NCBI GenBank assembly: GCA_003344405.1
Contig: NOWV01000019.1
Location: forward strand, 787,071-851,070
Source of the DNA: Trichoplax sp. H2
Taxonomy: Eukaryota; Placozoa; Uniplacotomia; Trichoplacea
Direction of reading: 5' to 3'
Length of the DNA stretch: 64,000 nt
Shown: positions 27,331 through 41,297 of the stretch, one piece after another
How the letters are laid out: each line of letters starts with the position of its first letter
Numbering within the stretch: position 1 is the first letter of the stretch
The notes under the pieces: model-generated
What the model saw: only the letters and a program-made list of their open reading frames with translations
What the model was told of the DNA's origin: nothing
Databases searched by the model: none
Made by a program: the position numbers and the translations under genes

Positions 27331-30300
27331 ACTTAGAATAAAAACTCAAAAGCTAAACAAACTTCTAGCTGCATATAGTGCTGTGAGACAGTAGTTAGTC
27401 TAATTCGCAGCATTAATTTATCTCCATAGTTAGTAGGAGCTCGTTAAGTAGCCAGTAAAATAGTTTAGTCGATTACAAAGACGACTTTATGACGGTAACA
27501 TTAAAATTAGATAAATCGTTTAGGAATGAATTGTCGAATTGAAGTGAAATAGCTGAGTCAAAATATTGTAACAGTAAGCATAGCCTCTGCTAAACGTAAT
27601 CAATTTAGTTGACAAACTCATTCATTGAATTTTATTTAGAACTTACAATCTTACTAACGAAATAAAATTTGATCACCCCAAACTACTATTTTACCCCGGC
27701 GGCAGCTGAATTGCTTCCATTTAATAAAAGTAAATCATTACCAAAGTTGAAATAGATATCCACAGCGTTAAAAACTGTATTGCAAACGAAGCGAACTTAA
27801 ATACTATTAATAGATTAACGGTAAATTGCAGCCTATTGATAAATTTAAGGTTGACTAGATTTCATTTTTAAACGCTGCTGTAATCTTAACCTTAACCCAC
27901 GCGACTTCTTCCTAAGTCATCATATTATTCGATGGTAAGGTAGGCTAAAAAGTTCGAATTAGCTTCCAATATGATTAAAGAAGCTTTTATTTTCTTAGTT
28001 AATATTTGCTTGATTAATGATTGTTACGAAATCAATTACAAGATTACTGTCATGATAACATTCTCGCAGTGTCGTAAACTGCAATTAATCTTTTAGTTTT
28101 ACAGCATCAGTAGCTCTAATGTTTTACATGAACTAATTATGTTGTCTTTTACGCGCAATACTTTAATTCAATCATCTTGGTTAGGCAGTTATATAATAGA
28201 ACAATAAAAAATAAAAGTAGAAACAACAATAATGAATCCGTTATCTTAATTTAATTAATGATGTCTAAACAGTAACAACAAATTCTCCTTCCCTAGAAAA
28301 AGACTAAGAATTAATTCCCGTAAATCTAATTGGCTTTTACAGTCCTTTATGGAACATCAATAGAATAAAATAATCATTTTATCCAGAAGCAATAAAGCCA
28401 TACACGAAATTCTATTACTATTAAGAATCAACACTAAATCTCATTTCGCGAAAAGATGCTAGTAGTATCTATTATTGTATGTTTCTACCTTAGATTATTT
28501 CTATTTCATAATAGAGCTACATTGGAAACAATTTTGTAAAAATTGATATTATACTACATCAGTAAAAATATTAGATTCCATTAATCGGTTACTAAATTTA
28601 TTAAAATATAATGTTGGCCATGATATTATACGTATACCTAATTTGCCAAAATCAGTTAGAAAAACTGAATATTTAATAAATCTGAAGTGAATCTCTATAT
28701 TTACATGAACTTCGATATCGTAATACAGTTCAAATAATATATTTTACGTAACCATAATCTAGCAAATTGGTAAATAGCAAAGATAGCCAAATTCAATATT
28801 GTATATCAATATTAATTCAGAATTAATTCGGGCATAATTCTATCGATTGCCATAATGCTTTAATGTAACATTGCTATAAAATATCGATGAAACATAAATA
28901 AAACGGAATTAGTTAAGCAGTCTAATTCTAAAATTAAGATAAAACTAGCATAAATATCTGTAGAATCAATTTAGCGCATAAATATTTGCTTTCATTAATC
29001 AAAATGTTAATCCTGATAATAATGAAGTAGTTTCAAATTGCGAAAAAATGAAGGATAAATGGCGAATGGATATGCGCTTTCGAAGATTCGATATAAATGT
29101 AAAGCGTCATAAAATGCCCGATCGAGCCTTAATGAAATAATTTCGCATAGGTTTTCCTCCAGCTAGATAATAGAACCTAATTGGTCTAATTACCATTCTT
29201 ATATAATCAGTAACCCATTGTCTTGTCTTTTGTATTGATGGATCGCTTATGTCCATTTATCTATAAACGTTAATTCTGCAGGTGTTTCAATTCCTCTAAT
29301 TTTCTCTGTCGTAGATTGGAATATTAATCAATTTAATGGAATGAACTGTTAACACAACTAGAAAGACCAAATACTGATGGTTAAAAGCAAGCTAGTTGAA
29401 TTCATAATGCTAATTTAATCGTAAATTTTAGCAATCATTTAATTCTATACAGTATCAAAATGATTGTAGTCTATTCAATACATTATCATTAGCTATTCAT
29501 CTTTATTCTATTCAAGCTTGAAATTTTCTCCTCATTACCCCACCTTCATCCTTCATATGAAATGTAAAAAATGCCGGAAAGACGGAAATGAATCAAGACA
29601 CAGTTGCGATACTATAACTTATCATATTATGATATATAGAAGAGGATCAAAATAGTTTTCCCGATTTGAAATATTGATATTTGCTGGAAAAAACAATACT
29701 TCTGTGTCCCAAATCGGTACGATTTATTACAATTGTTGTTGAATTCACCTTATTAAATTAGCTGTGTTTTATTAATTTCTAGTAAATAAAATCGAAGATG
29801 ACAAAAGTACTATTTGTTATCAAATAATGATAACTTTTAATACTATCTAAGTCATCAAAACCTGTATCTGGTAGTTGTCATGTGTACTTCCATTATATTT
29901 AACCCTTCGAAAAGGAAAACATTTAATTAATACGCTTGTTAAGTATTGCAACTTTCCTGCAACTATTTTGCAATCCTTATTCTCTATTCAAAGTACTGTA
30001 TGCTCCTTGTAGAATTAGATGAATCTGATTCTAAATCGTTATAAATTTACTGGCATCTATTAACTAATATTTTACGCCCTAATCCTTAAATCTAGTAAAA
30101 CTTGATTATATTTATAGTAGTGAAGATCTTAGGAATATCGCATATAATGTAATCGTTAACACACTGCAGTAACATTACCTGTAAGTTTTAGTTATAGAAC
30201 TTCACCAACATTTTTATAATTATCTTCCTCCTTATAGCAATTAGAAATCAGCACACAATCTTATTCAATTAATTTATAACTAGCGTCAATCAAAATGATT

Positions 30301-33199
30301 ATTTTATGATTATTTCGCAATTCATTGATCAGTTCCAATGATTATATGCAGCAAATATGACTATTATAGAATTGGATGTAATATGCTTCATACCATCGTA
30401 GCACTTACCGGTGCCTAATGGCTAAAACTTCTTAATTGCAATGGATATGTCATTAATATCAGTTACAGTATTCGGATTTAAAAGATAATTATTTCTTATT
30501 TCATATTTTATACCGGCAAGAATTGAAGAAAATCTTACGTCTAATAAATCCAAGGGGCATTTCAATTGCCATCAAAGCTTAGCCAAGAACACAATTTTTG
30601 TTCATATAAGCTTCCCTTCATTGCAATTTTAAATTATTACTGTTAATTGTCCAAAAATTTATGGAGTCAATTATATAAATATAGGCATTTATCGGCAAAA
30701 TTTTAATAAAAACAACTCAGGTTTCGTAAATAAAGGCTACACTAAAAGGCTTACTTTAATGAATTGCAACGGATTTTATTTTGATTGCATGTTATTTCAC
30801 ATAATTCTCATAAATCAATAACGTTCAACACATCATCAAATTTTTCATCTTCTCGTATAGTCATTATTTGGTCAGCTTATAGAGCCTTGCTAGATATAAA
30901 TAGCTATTCCAGCAAATCTCATTTCTGTTATCAAATTTCTTATGAAGTATTCGTCAAATTACGGATATTCATCGTTACTTCTTAGCAAAATAGCGATGTC
31001 AGTAAACTTATCAATCTTCTCCATACTCATATATAAGGCCAATAGAAATAATGGTGAGAAAATCTATGGTCATACTGCGATATTACCTCTGAAATCTTTA
31101 GTCTTAAAGCTACACCTCTGCAGAGATGAATATAGAGAATCTAAATTGCAGAAATCATAGGTGACTTAAAAACAATTTATAAAAAAATCAAGATTTAACA
31201 TTTGTATTGACCAATTTACGTCAACTCTTTTGATTTTTTTTACCTTGAGTTTTAGTACTACACTAACGGACTAGTCTGCTACCTAGTTATCTCATCTTGC
31301 TTATAAGAATATTATTAATGCTATATCAAACCTATTGATGCTATTTCATAACAAATCAGTAAGCTGATTTAGCTCATGTCCTTCTTAGGATGTGTTGATA
31401 TTAAATCTAATATAGCTAACCCAGAATAATGATTGTTAATATACAAGTTAACAATCCAAATTTTATTTTTCTCTTTCAAATATGCCTAAGTAACACGTTT
31501 TTTGCAATTTTATTACAAATTTGAAATATTTAGATTTACAATCCAGTGATAATTAAATGCTTTCTTTAGCATACTCATGTAGTGACAATTTATCACCGAT
31601 GACTGTGATACTTATAAACGATTGCTTACATTGTCTTTTTTTAAGAACTGATATTTTTCTATCGTAGTTACAATTTTTCCATGTTACAGAACAAGCAGAA
31701 CAATATAAAGAACGGAAAGTGAAATCGATTTGTTATCATGCAAATAATTATGTATCTCCCTTATACACGTAATTATCAATTTTCATTGAAACCATTGAAT
31801 TGGAATTCATTATGTTTAGAACTATATTAGGATATTACATTCGAACTCAAATGGATTAGATGGAAATTGCTTTCCGCATTTCTGCATAATTTCGTTAATA
31901 AAATGATTTTGCATCAGTAAAATTATAAGAATTTTTAATCTTCACTTAATATGAAATCACTTATTTCACTAAAGTACTTTTTTATCAATTCGAAACTTTC
32001 CGTTAACACTAATCTGTTTTCATTGATTTTGAGTTTGATTGCAGTATCACAGTACATAGCTCCTTAGAGTTTTATTTTAATCTATTTTACGTTATAAAGA
32101 AATTAGAACATCTTTATAAAAATTCTGCAAAATTTGTCCAACTCTGTGGCCGTAAATCATTCCTATATTAAATGGTAGCAACAATTACAGTTTCTTAATC
32201 AATCATGATATACTGCATATTGTTTCCTTTATCATTTTTGTTATGATTTCAAATCAAAACAAATTTTATTAGGGCTACTTCATCCTTTATTATAATAAAA
32301 TAACCCAACGATAAAAATGTTTATTAATTCCACGTTGAAATATATTGTTGATCTATATTATATGCTATAAGATAACTAACTACCTAATTTTACGGTTATT
32401 TTGAGCTATTATTGGTGTAATAACGCTTTAAAAACATTTATTACGCTATTTGGAAACCGGTAAATTATTCTAAGGCCATATTTTAACAGCATGTGCAAGA
32501 ATAACTAAAATAAACCAATTCAAACAATTCTGTTTTTGAGCTGAATTTGTACTGAATTATAACTATTGCTATTGCTAGGTTTATTTTAATTGAAGCCGTT
32601 GTCATGTACTTGATTAGTGATATATACATGGTTATTCTATAGCAGTTAGTAGCTGGTAATGAACGTAATGATTAATATGGAATTATGAATACTATTACAT
32701 GTACTACTGGTACCTTAACTTAACACCATGCATTGCAGTTATTGCAAAAATCTCTGCCAACTGAAAATAAGGGCTCTTTTCTACTCTTTGCAGAATAGAT
32801 TTATTTTATATAACAATGCCATAAAATGAAAGTTCTATTTTTAGTCGATGCAAAATTTTTTCTACCTCTAGTTATTTGAAGCAGCTGGCATTTTGATAAG
32901 AATAGCTAGTAGCAAATTCTGCGAATAGAGTTTATTCAATCAATCATCATGGTCAAGTTAAGCCGGCCAAGGCGAATATATACTATAATGTTGACCGTAT
33001 TCATGAAGACTTCACCTAGTTGCAGTGAACAAGTGCAGTAAGTGTAAGAATTAATGAGGGTGGAGAGAAGGACGGCAACAATAGCTTCTGGCGAATACAA
33101 TTCTCTAAGCAAAATGAAGAATAAAGTTCTACTGCAATCACTAAAAAAAATCAATGCTGGTTTAGCAGATTTTGTCAAATACTAAATTCAATATACAGC

Positions 33200-35872
33200 A
33201 AAAAAATTAACATTAATACATACGATGCAAGCTTTTAGACTGTTTCCTATAACTCTCTTCACATTCTACCAACAGCCGCTTCCATCCAAATTAGATCAAG
33301 GTTTGGCTTTGTTCTTAAGTATTTAATAATTTGTTAATTGTTCTTTTAATACAAAGAAATAGCTGTCAGTCACAATCTTATTAACGATTGCATTTAGGTA
33401 AAACTTGAACTAACCAAATCTGTAATTGCTATATTCTTACGAAATTTCATTATTTAGTATTATTTCAGCATGATGGGCTGCTTTTAATAATGTTTAGACT
33501 ATTAAAATGATAGCATTTTAGCTTCGATTAAAGCAGCTGTAAGATGAAGACATTTGAAAGCTTTTCGTCAATCTGTCAATATTAATTGTCCATGCTAATA
33601 AAGCTTTCGTTTCCGCTATTGTGAATTCAACTAGTCAATTCCAGACGATTGTATTTAGCTGTGCTTAATCATCTAGTATAAGTGTATAATTCTTCAATTG
33701 TGTTGATCCACTTGAGCCAGATTTGATAATTTATTCAATTACTACTTCAGAAATGTTAATTAATCTTCAATGATAATTGACTTGAATTAATGTAAACATC
33801 AATCGACAAATAGAACAGTCAATATGACTATTTTCTATCTAATTTAAATCCGAACATTTTCTATCAGGATGCTTTATTTTAAATAAGTTCAACCATATCA
33901 TTACATGAAAGAAGCATACCTTGGCTGTACTACTAAAATTTTGTAACGACTACGAAGCATAACGTAGATAAAAATACTAAACAAAATATTACTGACAAGG
34001 TAGTTTGTTGTTTTTTCTAGTTCATATTATTGATTATCTAATTATATCAATGAAACTTTAAAAATAGAATTAAATTGAAATTCTAAACTGATTTGCTATT
34101 TAGATTTTCAAATCTATGAGAATACAATTACTCTGTCTCATATTTTTCTTACAGGTAATGTTTTACCTATCCATCTTGACAAACATCGTATTCATACCTA
34201 GAACTTGTAACTTATTAGGTATCAGTATATAGACAATAGCAATGGCAACAATGACGTAATACTTCAATTCAATGGATTTAAATCCTAGTGAATCGCCATA
34301 GTTTAATACAGTAACCAAATCTGTTTAAAGAAAGTATCATTTATTTGGCAACGGTAGTACAGTCTCATAAATGGCTTTGAATAGAGTAATTTGGTCATGG
34401 AAGTAATAAGCAATAATTATTACTTCACGTAGATAGTTATAATTGAAAAATTTTGCTCATGACTTGTTCCATTTTATATCAACACCCCAAAATATTAAAA
34501 TCAAGGCCTACGATAACAGCTATACGATTGTGACCGTTACCCCACAAGGAAAATTTATGCCGCATTTTCAAAGTTAGAAAGAAGGGCTTTTTAAAATCTA
34601 TTTCTAATTACTGATGACCAGTCAACTTGATTGTTATTGACAAGATAGAGCATCAATCAACAAGAATTGATCGGTTATTATTTAATACGAAACATAACCA
34701 ATTGGACGTGAAAGTGAAATGGTTGAAAATTTAGCAATATAACTAAGGATAACATAAATCTTTCAGCACATGGAATAATTCATCCATAACTAACATGTGT
34801 GCTATTATACCTAGTTTGCTAGACTATTAAAGTGGACATTGTTACCTTAATTGTTATTGTTATTGCCAATCTTATCAAACAATTGTTGAGCTATTGAATT
34901 GGTGATTCTTTTATTATCTAATGACTTCTATTGTTTTTAGCTTAGCTAGTAAAAGAGACATCGCTGGAAATACTAATGAAATAAGACCTTAATTGAATGC
35001 TTGAATGAGCTAATTACAGTAACTTCATCGGCTATTTGTCATAATAACACCTGACAATTTCTGTTTCTGTCATAGAATAAAGTAGAGAAAGAGAGGCACA
35101 TGTCTAAATTAATAAGAGACTATCAATAGCAAGTAGGAATCGATCCAATCCAAAGAGATTTACAATAGCTAAATGGTAGCGGAGAATTATTCATGTTTCA
35201 TCAAATAATAGTTGTCAATACAATTGAACATGCTATTGACTTGAATGAGACAAAAAATTTCAATCGTAAATACAAGTGTTATTATAACGTTGAGGGTAAG
35301 CAACATGTATCGATTGCTATTGAAATTTATTGCGATGCCATTGAATTGTTGTTGGATTGATATTTGATGGTAGAAGACAGTATATTATTAGAGTCCACTT
35401 GAAATATTGTCATAATTGTTGTTTAACTTTGGCAGAACAACCATCAAAAATTAGAAGACTTGGGACTTTTACTAGATTTTTATTAAAGTAAGTGATGTTG
35501 AACGGAAACAGTAGATCAACTAATAAAGAATTTACGAATGGTAAGCCGTGTTTTATATTATTTTAGTTATATTAAATCAGAGTAACAAGATTGATTACAA
35601 AATTAATGACATCAAATTGAGTTCAATCAAGGTTCAATTTGATTTGAGCAATATCAACTAGCTGAAAACGATCATTCAAGCATCAGTGATACTATTTGTT
35701 CAGTGATTATTATTTTAAATCTTTATCAAACGATTGATTGTGCCATCGTTTTGTTCACATCATCAGCAAGCAAATATGATTAATATTTCATGAATTAGAT
35801 ATGTAAAGTTTCCATGATGAATCTAAATTAACAGACATCATCAAATAGTAATGGATCGTTTTATTTAATTAG
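33200..35872. promoter_or_regulatory. ATTGA/TCAAT-rich segment upstream of Otp
   Basis: The pentamer ATTGA or its complement TCAAT is unusually frequent here. I count 13 occurrences in 35101-35760, against two or three expected from base composition. ATTGAT is the core of Onecut-type sites, and TGATTGAT-like words also fit Pbx/Hox composites. The position immediately 5' of a developmental homeobox gene makes a regulatory role plausible, but this is inference from word counts by eye. Confidence 0.3.
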
Positions 35873-35953
35873 GATAGTAATTACCAACTAATATGGATAT
35901 TATTTATATCATTAGGTCGATCTTGCGTTGTTAATAGCCAAGAAGTGGAAGAT

Positions 35954-38900
35954 ATGAAAACTAATAATACTAGCGACTTAAATTCTCAACAGAATGACCT
36001 GAGTAGCAGTCCCAGCATCGGCAATGGAAACGATGACGAAAAATGTAATAAGCCTAAGCGACATCGTACGCGTTTTACACCTGGGCAATTAAGCGAATTA
36101 GAAAGATGTTTCAGCAAAACTCATTATCCTGACATTTTTATGCGCGAAGAATTAGCTCTAAGAATCGGATTATCGGAATCACGAGTTCAGGTAAGGAGGA
36201 TCTGCCTGTGATTATATAATTAATATAGCTTTTGAATTGCTTTAGCTAGATTCTGGGTGTGCAAAGTTTTAAACTAAACTATCAACATTCAAACTTAGCT
36301 ACATTAATGAGGCTACGTTTATTTTCTGCCGCTTTAAGGTTCATTGATTGAATAGAAATTAATCTTTACCGTCTCAAGATAGTATAAGTGAAACTCCATG
36401 TCTTTACATTATACAACAATATGCCATATTTTGGGTAGAAGTAATTTTAAATACTGCCGAAATATCGATCTAAACCATGAACTACGGTACTTAAAAATGA
36501 AATCAATTTCTTTTTCTAATAGTTTTTCTCTGAACTTACTTATAAATATGCCCGTAATGTTCGTTGAATCCTGCATAATATTCTAATCCGCTGCATTAAT
36601 TAAGTAAAGCAATGACAACTTCCTAACCTTGATCGATGATTGCCAATACTAACTGATGACGCATGTTAGGCTATTAAGAGGATATTTACTTCACTTTGGT
36701 ACTGAAAAATGAGAAATGATGCGAGTGGAACAGTTGGCGTAAGCCTGAGTACATTATTATTAACAATCTTCGCCTAAGATTATTGTTTATAGGTGAACAT
36801 TAAACAGGTTCTGGTTTTAAGTTCATTAAAGATATATTATGTCAACGCGAATTGTGCACTACTACGGTACTCTTCTGAAAGAACTGCGTGGAAATTCATA
36901 GATTCTATATCATATGAATACAAACTCAGACTTTTTTCCTTATTTCTAAACAGTATTAGATTTTAACCATTTATTACGTTTAGTTAGCTGATCATCTACT
37001 AATAAATTGTTTTTACGAAAAAAGATATTCTTGAAAAAAATCTCTACTGACTGTACTTGAAGAGTTTTCTTGAATTAGCAAATTGGTATCACGATTATTG
37101 AACGACTTAAACTACCTTTAACTTTACAATTGAGAAATAAACTACTATAACATTTATTCAATGCAAAAATCCACGTTTTTATAAGACAACCCTCAACTAT
37201 AAAGATGTTATTATTCCAATCCCAGTTGAATACTAAAATGGCAGACTTGAATATAATTAAAATGAATTTGCTTTTCCAATAATCAATCTTCTTTGTTAGC
37301 TTGTTAAGGGTCAATATTTGCCCTGATAACTTATTAGATGAGTCATTACCTAGGAATTAGATAGAGAATATTTAATAACAGCCTATAATATTCCTTCTTA
37401 TCACGTTTATTTAGCTGCATAAATATAATGATTATTCTCGATCACTTTATATGTACTACCAGCATTCCCAATTTCAGAAACCCTGTATCTATATATTTTT
37501 TATTTGTTACGGATACTGTAAGGTCCTTATGTTCTGAGATAAATTTTTTTACACGAATACTTCGCTATAATTTATAGAGAACTATTATTAAGAAACTTTA
37601 CCGCTGAGCAATCTGTGGGGTTGTTTATCATTAATAACGCTAGGAGCAGTTGTTAATATCTAATATCGATATGGAAATTATTTTTTGCAATTTTCAGCAT
37701 AAACATCATTAGAAACAGCTCTACTTTCCAATAGTCTATAACAAAAAATGCAAGAATGAAGATGCCTGTCAGTAATATTATCATGGCATCTAATCTTTCT
37801 TTTGTCCGATCAATGATCTATAAATCTAGGTCTAGTAGATATGATGTCTCTGCCGTATTGATTGATATTAGTTAATTTTAGTTTTACTTCTTATTTCAGT
37901 TATACAAGTGTACCGGTTTATAAATCTTCTTGTAGATATATAATATCAGCTACCAATTTTTTTCCCCTACTAAAGATTAATTCCATTGAAAATTTGATCG
38001 ATCATCATTTGTACTTTCGATTTCATGCTATTTGCAATTTTTTAATTCATATATTAATTTCATTCTATCTATGAGTTCAATTTCATCTAAAGTGTTTTGG
38101 CCTCCGGCTTCAACGATTCTGTTATTAAAAGAATTCTAGCATTGCTTCGTCCAGTTTTTCTACATAGCTATCCTTTGTTATTTAGTTTTGTATCTATATG
38201 TTATAGTCACGAATACGTTTTCTTTGTTTTTAATAATATAATTAATGCTTTTCATAAATCTCCAATCGATGTTGAGAATTGCATTATTGCATCAAATAAT
38301 AGCAACATAGCAGAAAGCTTTTCTACGCCATACCTGGTTGCTGTATTCTCCTGAAACGCTGTATTATTCGGCAACAATTTATCTGTTTCTCGGCCAATGA
38401 ATTTTTTTTTACATTTATCCATGATGTAATGAATTGATTATATAACAATGTGCAAAAGTTGGGAAAGGCACCACAAAAAGTAGGCATCAATAGATTGTTA
38501 TAGTCCATTAAAGCTATGCATTGTGACTGTTGCAGTAACATTACATGAGACCTGCAAATTTTTCTGCTAAAACATACAACGCTTTTCGTCTTCACATAAA
38601 TTATTTTTGTTGCCAACTAATCATAAATCTTAGATTTAAATTCAGTATTCGCCATAGTTAATAAATAGAGAAATCATACTTTTAGAAAATAAGGCAGGCT
38701 ACTCTCTTTATTGAATACTCACCGAGAATTCGATCCTTTTCTACGTTACGAAACTGTCTGTCTACTGCTGAAATAAATTTAAGCATAGTTGGACTTGCAT
38801 ATTATTAGTACTTATATTACGAATATCACTACAGTAAGCAAATATTGAGAAATACCGGGGATAAGCTAGAATCGATGCTTTCTTTCGACAGTAAAAATTG

Positions 38901-41131
38901 CTAATTTCTAGTTCAATCCTCATTAGTAAAGTGATCACATCATAAATCAGTGAAATCGAGATTTTAAAGAACCTGCACCGTTAAGGCTTATCGATTATTT
39001 GCAATGTAACAGTTGTATATTTTTATTGAAATTGTTTTAGCTTTCATGCTTTCGCTATTTCTCATGGACTCATGCGGTTGGGGCTCACGAAATTGTTTAG
39101 TACGTTATCATGCAATGATAAAAACGAGATTGAAAATATTAGATCATGACAATAGTCCCTTCCCATTATGCCGTATATTCTAATCCTATCTGAATTGTTA
39201 AATTATTCTAAATTAAAACCAAAACCTTTTGTCCTTAATAAAATATTCTATCTGGCTACTGCTTGCGTATATTGCTACAGTATTAACTAGTGCAATAATA
39301 GTAGCATAATGTCAAAGCCGTTATTCGCCAACACTCGCCCACTATTGATTTCACCCATATGTAGTTGAAAACAACTATAATCGGCTGCATTGCTCATAGT
39401 CAAGGTAAATGCATCTAGAAAATGTTGTTCTATCTGCATATTGTTACATAATGTTATTGCGGATCTTTACTATCAGCTTTTATTTTCTAACGGACTTCGC
39501 AAATGCTACATGGTTGACATTTTTCGGCATAAGCAAGTTAATAAAGTGATCATCCATTGCCATTTTAGCTGAAAATTAAAGAGGAAATAGATGCAGTCTT
39601 TCTGATTACCTTATCTCTCTTAAACAATACAGTAATGTAACTGGACTGAAGTAAAATTTAAAAGTATTAAATCTCTAACAGAGAATACTAACAATTGTTG
39701 GGTCTAGCTGAAGAATAGATGATATTGAATTGAGATACTTCTGATTGCTCCCTAATAGAGATATTTGAACCCACGAAAAATTAATTTCAGTAATGATTAT
39801 TTTCATAGGTATAAAATAGAGAAATCATGGAGCGTACTAATTTTAATGTAAGATATTTACTACCAAGCCTAAGTATTATCAATAAATTTCGTTCGAAATA
39901 GTATTATGCGCACTACGCGTACAAATTGCAGTGCGCTATTAAACAATCATAGTTATAACCCTAACCAAATTCTGTCTTGCTATAACGAAGCAATTTTAGG
40001 AGTTTTTATACGTACTTTACAGCAATTGCACAATAAACTTTATCAAGTCAAAGACATATGTTTTTCCCACAACGAATAAAGCAACTCAATTCTTATTTAT
40101 ATTATACAACTATATTTAATGACATATTTTCATGGATAGGCTAAGCTGATTCTATACCCGCATTTGCGACAGTTCTTAAAACTGTAATACTGTTAATATA
40201 TACGTAATCGTGATTTTTTGGTTAGCATAGTTACATTCTAACAATAAAATATCCAAATTTGACATCGAGAAACTAGCAACCTCTGAAGAAAATAATTTTA
40301 ATTTACCATAAATTCTCAATTTTGAAAACACCAGCGTACTAGTTACTAGTTATTAAAAAGAAATATTATTGGCACGCTTTACGATATAATTTCAAGAGAG
40401 TTTAAATACGCATTCATAACCGAATAATACATAAAACTCTTTTTAAGAGAGAAGTAAATGCAATTGCTGCAATTAAGACTTATCAATAAATCTAATATAA
40501 AGAGAGAATACTGATAAAGATAAATAATTATAATTTAAAATGGCAGGTATGGTTTCAAAATAGACGCGCAAAATACAAAAAAAAGAAGAAAATTGGCTCG
40601 AATGGTAACTTGTTTGCTTGTGGGTCAACATTGCCATCAGGCCAGCCCAGTATTAATAGTCATAATTCTGTTATGGGCGAAGGTCTAAGCTACGGAAATT
40701 ATCATTCAGAAGAGCCTTGGCCAACATTAAACTCGACCGTAATGACAACATCGCCATCACAACCTGTTTCGTCCTTGCAAGTGCCTAGTAACCATCTATC
40801 TCAACATCCAAACCAACATCAGCAATCCATACTACAATCTACCGGTGGACGAAACTATCAACAAAATCTCCATCATCATCAAAATTATTCCAATCAAAAT
40901 AATTCTAACGTCAATGGAGCACCTAGTATGTTCACATCACAGCCTTCCACTTTCCAAAACGCGCAATATGTCAATCCTAGATTGGCTGCTGCTACTCACC
41001 AAGGCGTTTCCTTAACTTCAATGCAACCAATTAATCAATCAGTGGCAGTTAATGACTCATGGCAAGGATCTAGCTTAGCAAATTTACGTCAAAAAGCTTT
41101 AGAGCACAAAGCCACCATTAACTATATGTAA
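35954..41131 (+). CDS. otp: Orthopedia (Otp) paired-class homeobox gene, 2 exons
   Basis: A DNA-binding transcription factor; in other animals Otp acts in neurosecretory cell specification. Exons: 35954-36190 and 40547-41131, giving 273 aa. The homeodomain covers residues 34-93. [17 protein letters not shown] and [14 protein letters not shown] follow the Otp family almost exactly, and residue 50 is Gln. An OAR tail at the C-terminus ([13 protein letters not shown]) matches the Otp OAR. The middle is rich in Ser, Asn, Gln and His (low complexity). The 4.36-kb intron is phase 0 between homeodomain residues 46 and 47, a standard paired-class position. Residue 56 is Tyr where most Otp proteins have Trp, followed by five Lys that may serve as a nuclear localisation signal. 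The start is the first ATG in the exon, but the frame is open upstream to 35873 and an acceptor at 35914-35915 is possible, so a further 5' exon cannot be excluded. An AATAAA lies at 41292-41297. Confidence 0.93.
36191..40546 (+). other. Otp intron 1 (4.36 kb)
   Basis: The donor is GTAAGG at 36191 and the acceptor AG at 40545-40546. It is the longest intron in the window by far, about 36 times the length of the intron at the same homeodomain position in Hbn. The frames inside it (for example 38097-38354 + and 38323-38616 -) have no recognisable domain. The length and the developmental host gene make it a candidate place for enhancers. Confidence 0.85.
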
Positions 41132-41291
41132 TATTACAAATTAGAAAATCATAGCAAGCACAGTTGGTCTAATACTTAAGAAAGCATTGCTTAGTTCTAA
41201 AACTTATTAAAATTATGTTTTACATAGGCTAAATTTAATGCAAACTTGTATTTTCCCTAGTTCAACAACCTAGTTTAATCCGATATGTAAC

Positions 41292-41297
41292 AATAAA
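41292..41297 (+). terminator. Candidate Otp polyadenylation signal
   Basis: AATAAA located 161 nt after the Otp stop codon. Canonical hexamer; use not demonstrated. Confidence 0.4.

Larger units (their letters stand above)
23696..35953. other. Non-coding interval between hexosaminidase and Otp
   Basis: No gene can be supported over about 12.3 kb. It contains one gap, a 185-bp duplication (26258-26442 and 26592-26776), a 9-bp-arm hairpin at 27303-27330, and a segment upstream of Otp dense in ATTGA/TCAAT words. Long-looking frames (for example 30785-31160 + and 32936-33178 -) have no recognisable domain. Undetected 5' exons of Otp could lie here; the Otp frame stays open upstream to 35873. Confidence 0.6.

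Noticed and set aside
31785-31810. Minus-strand Trp-Phe-Gln codons that could begin a homeodomain recognition helix
   Set aside because: A stop codon follows immediately and no homeodomain sequence precedes it.
38097-38616. Long frames on both strands in the Otp intron, with minus-strand fragments that look like a decayed coiled-coil protein
   Set aside because: The fragments are broken by stops, I could not match them to a family, and no second copy was found in the window.
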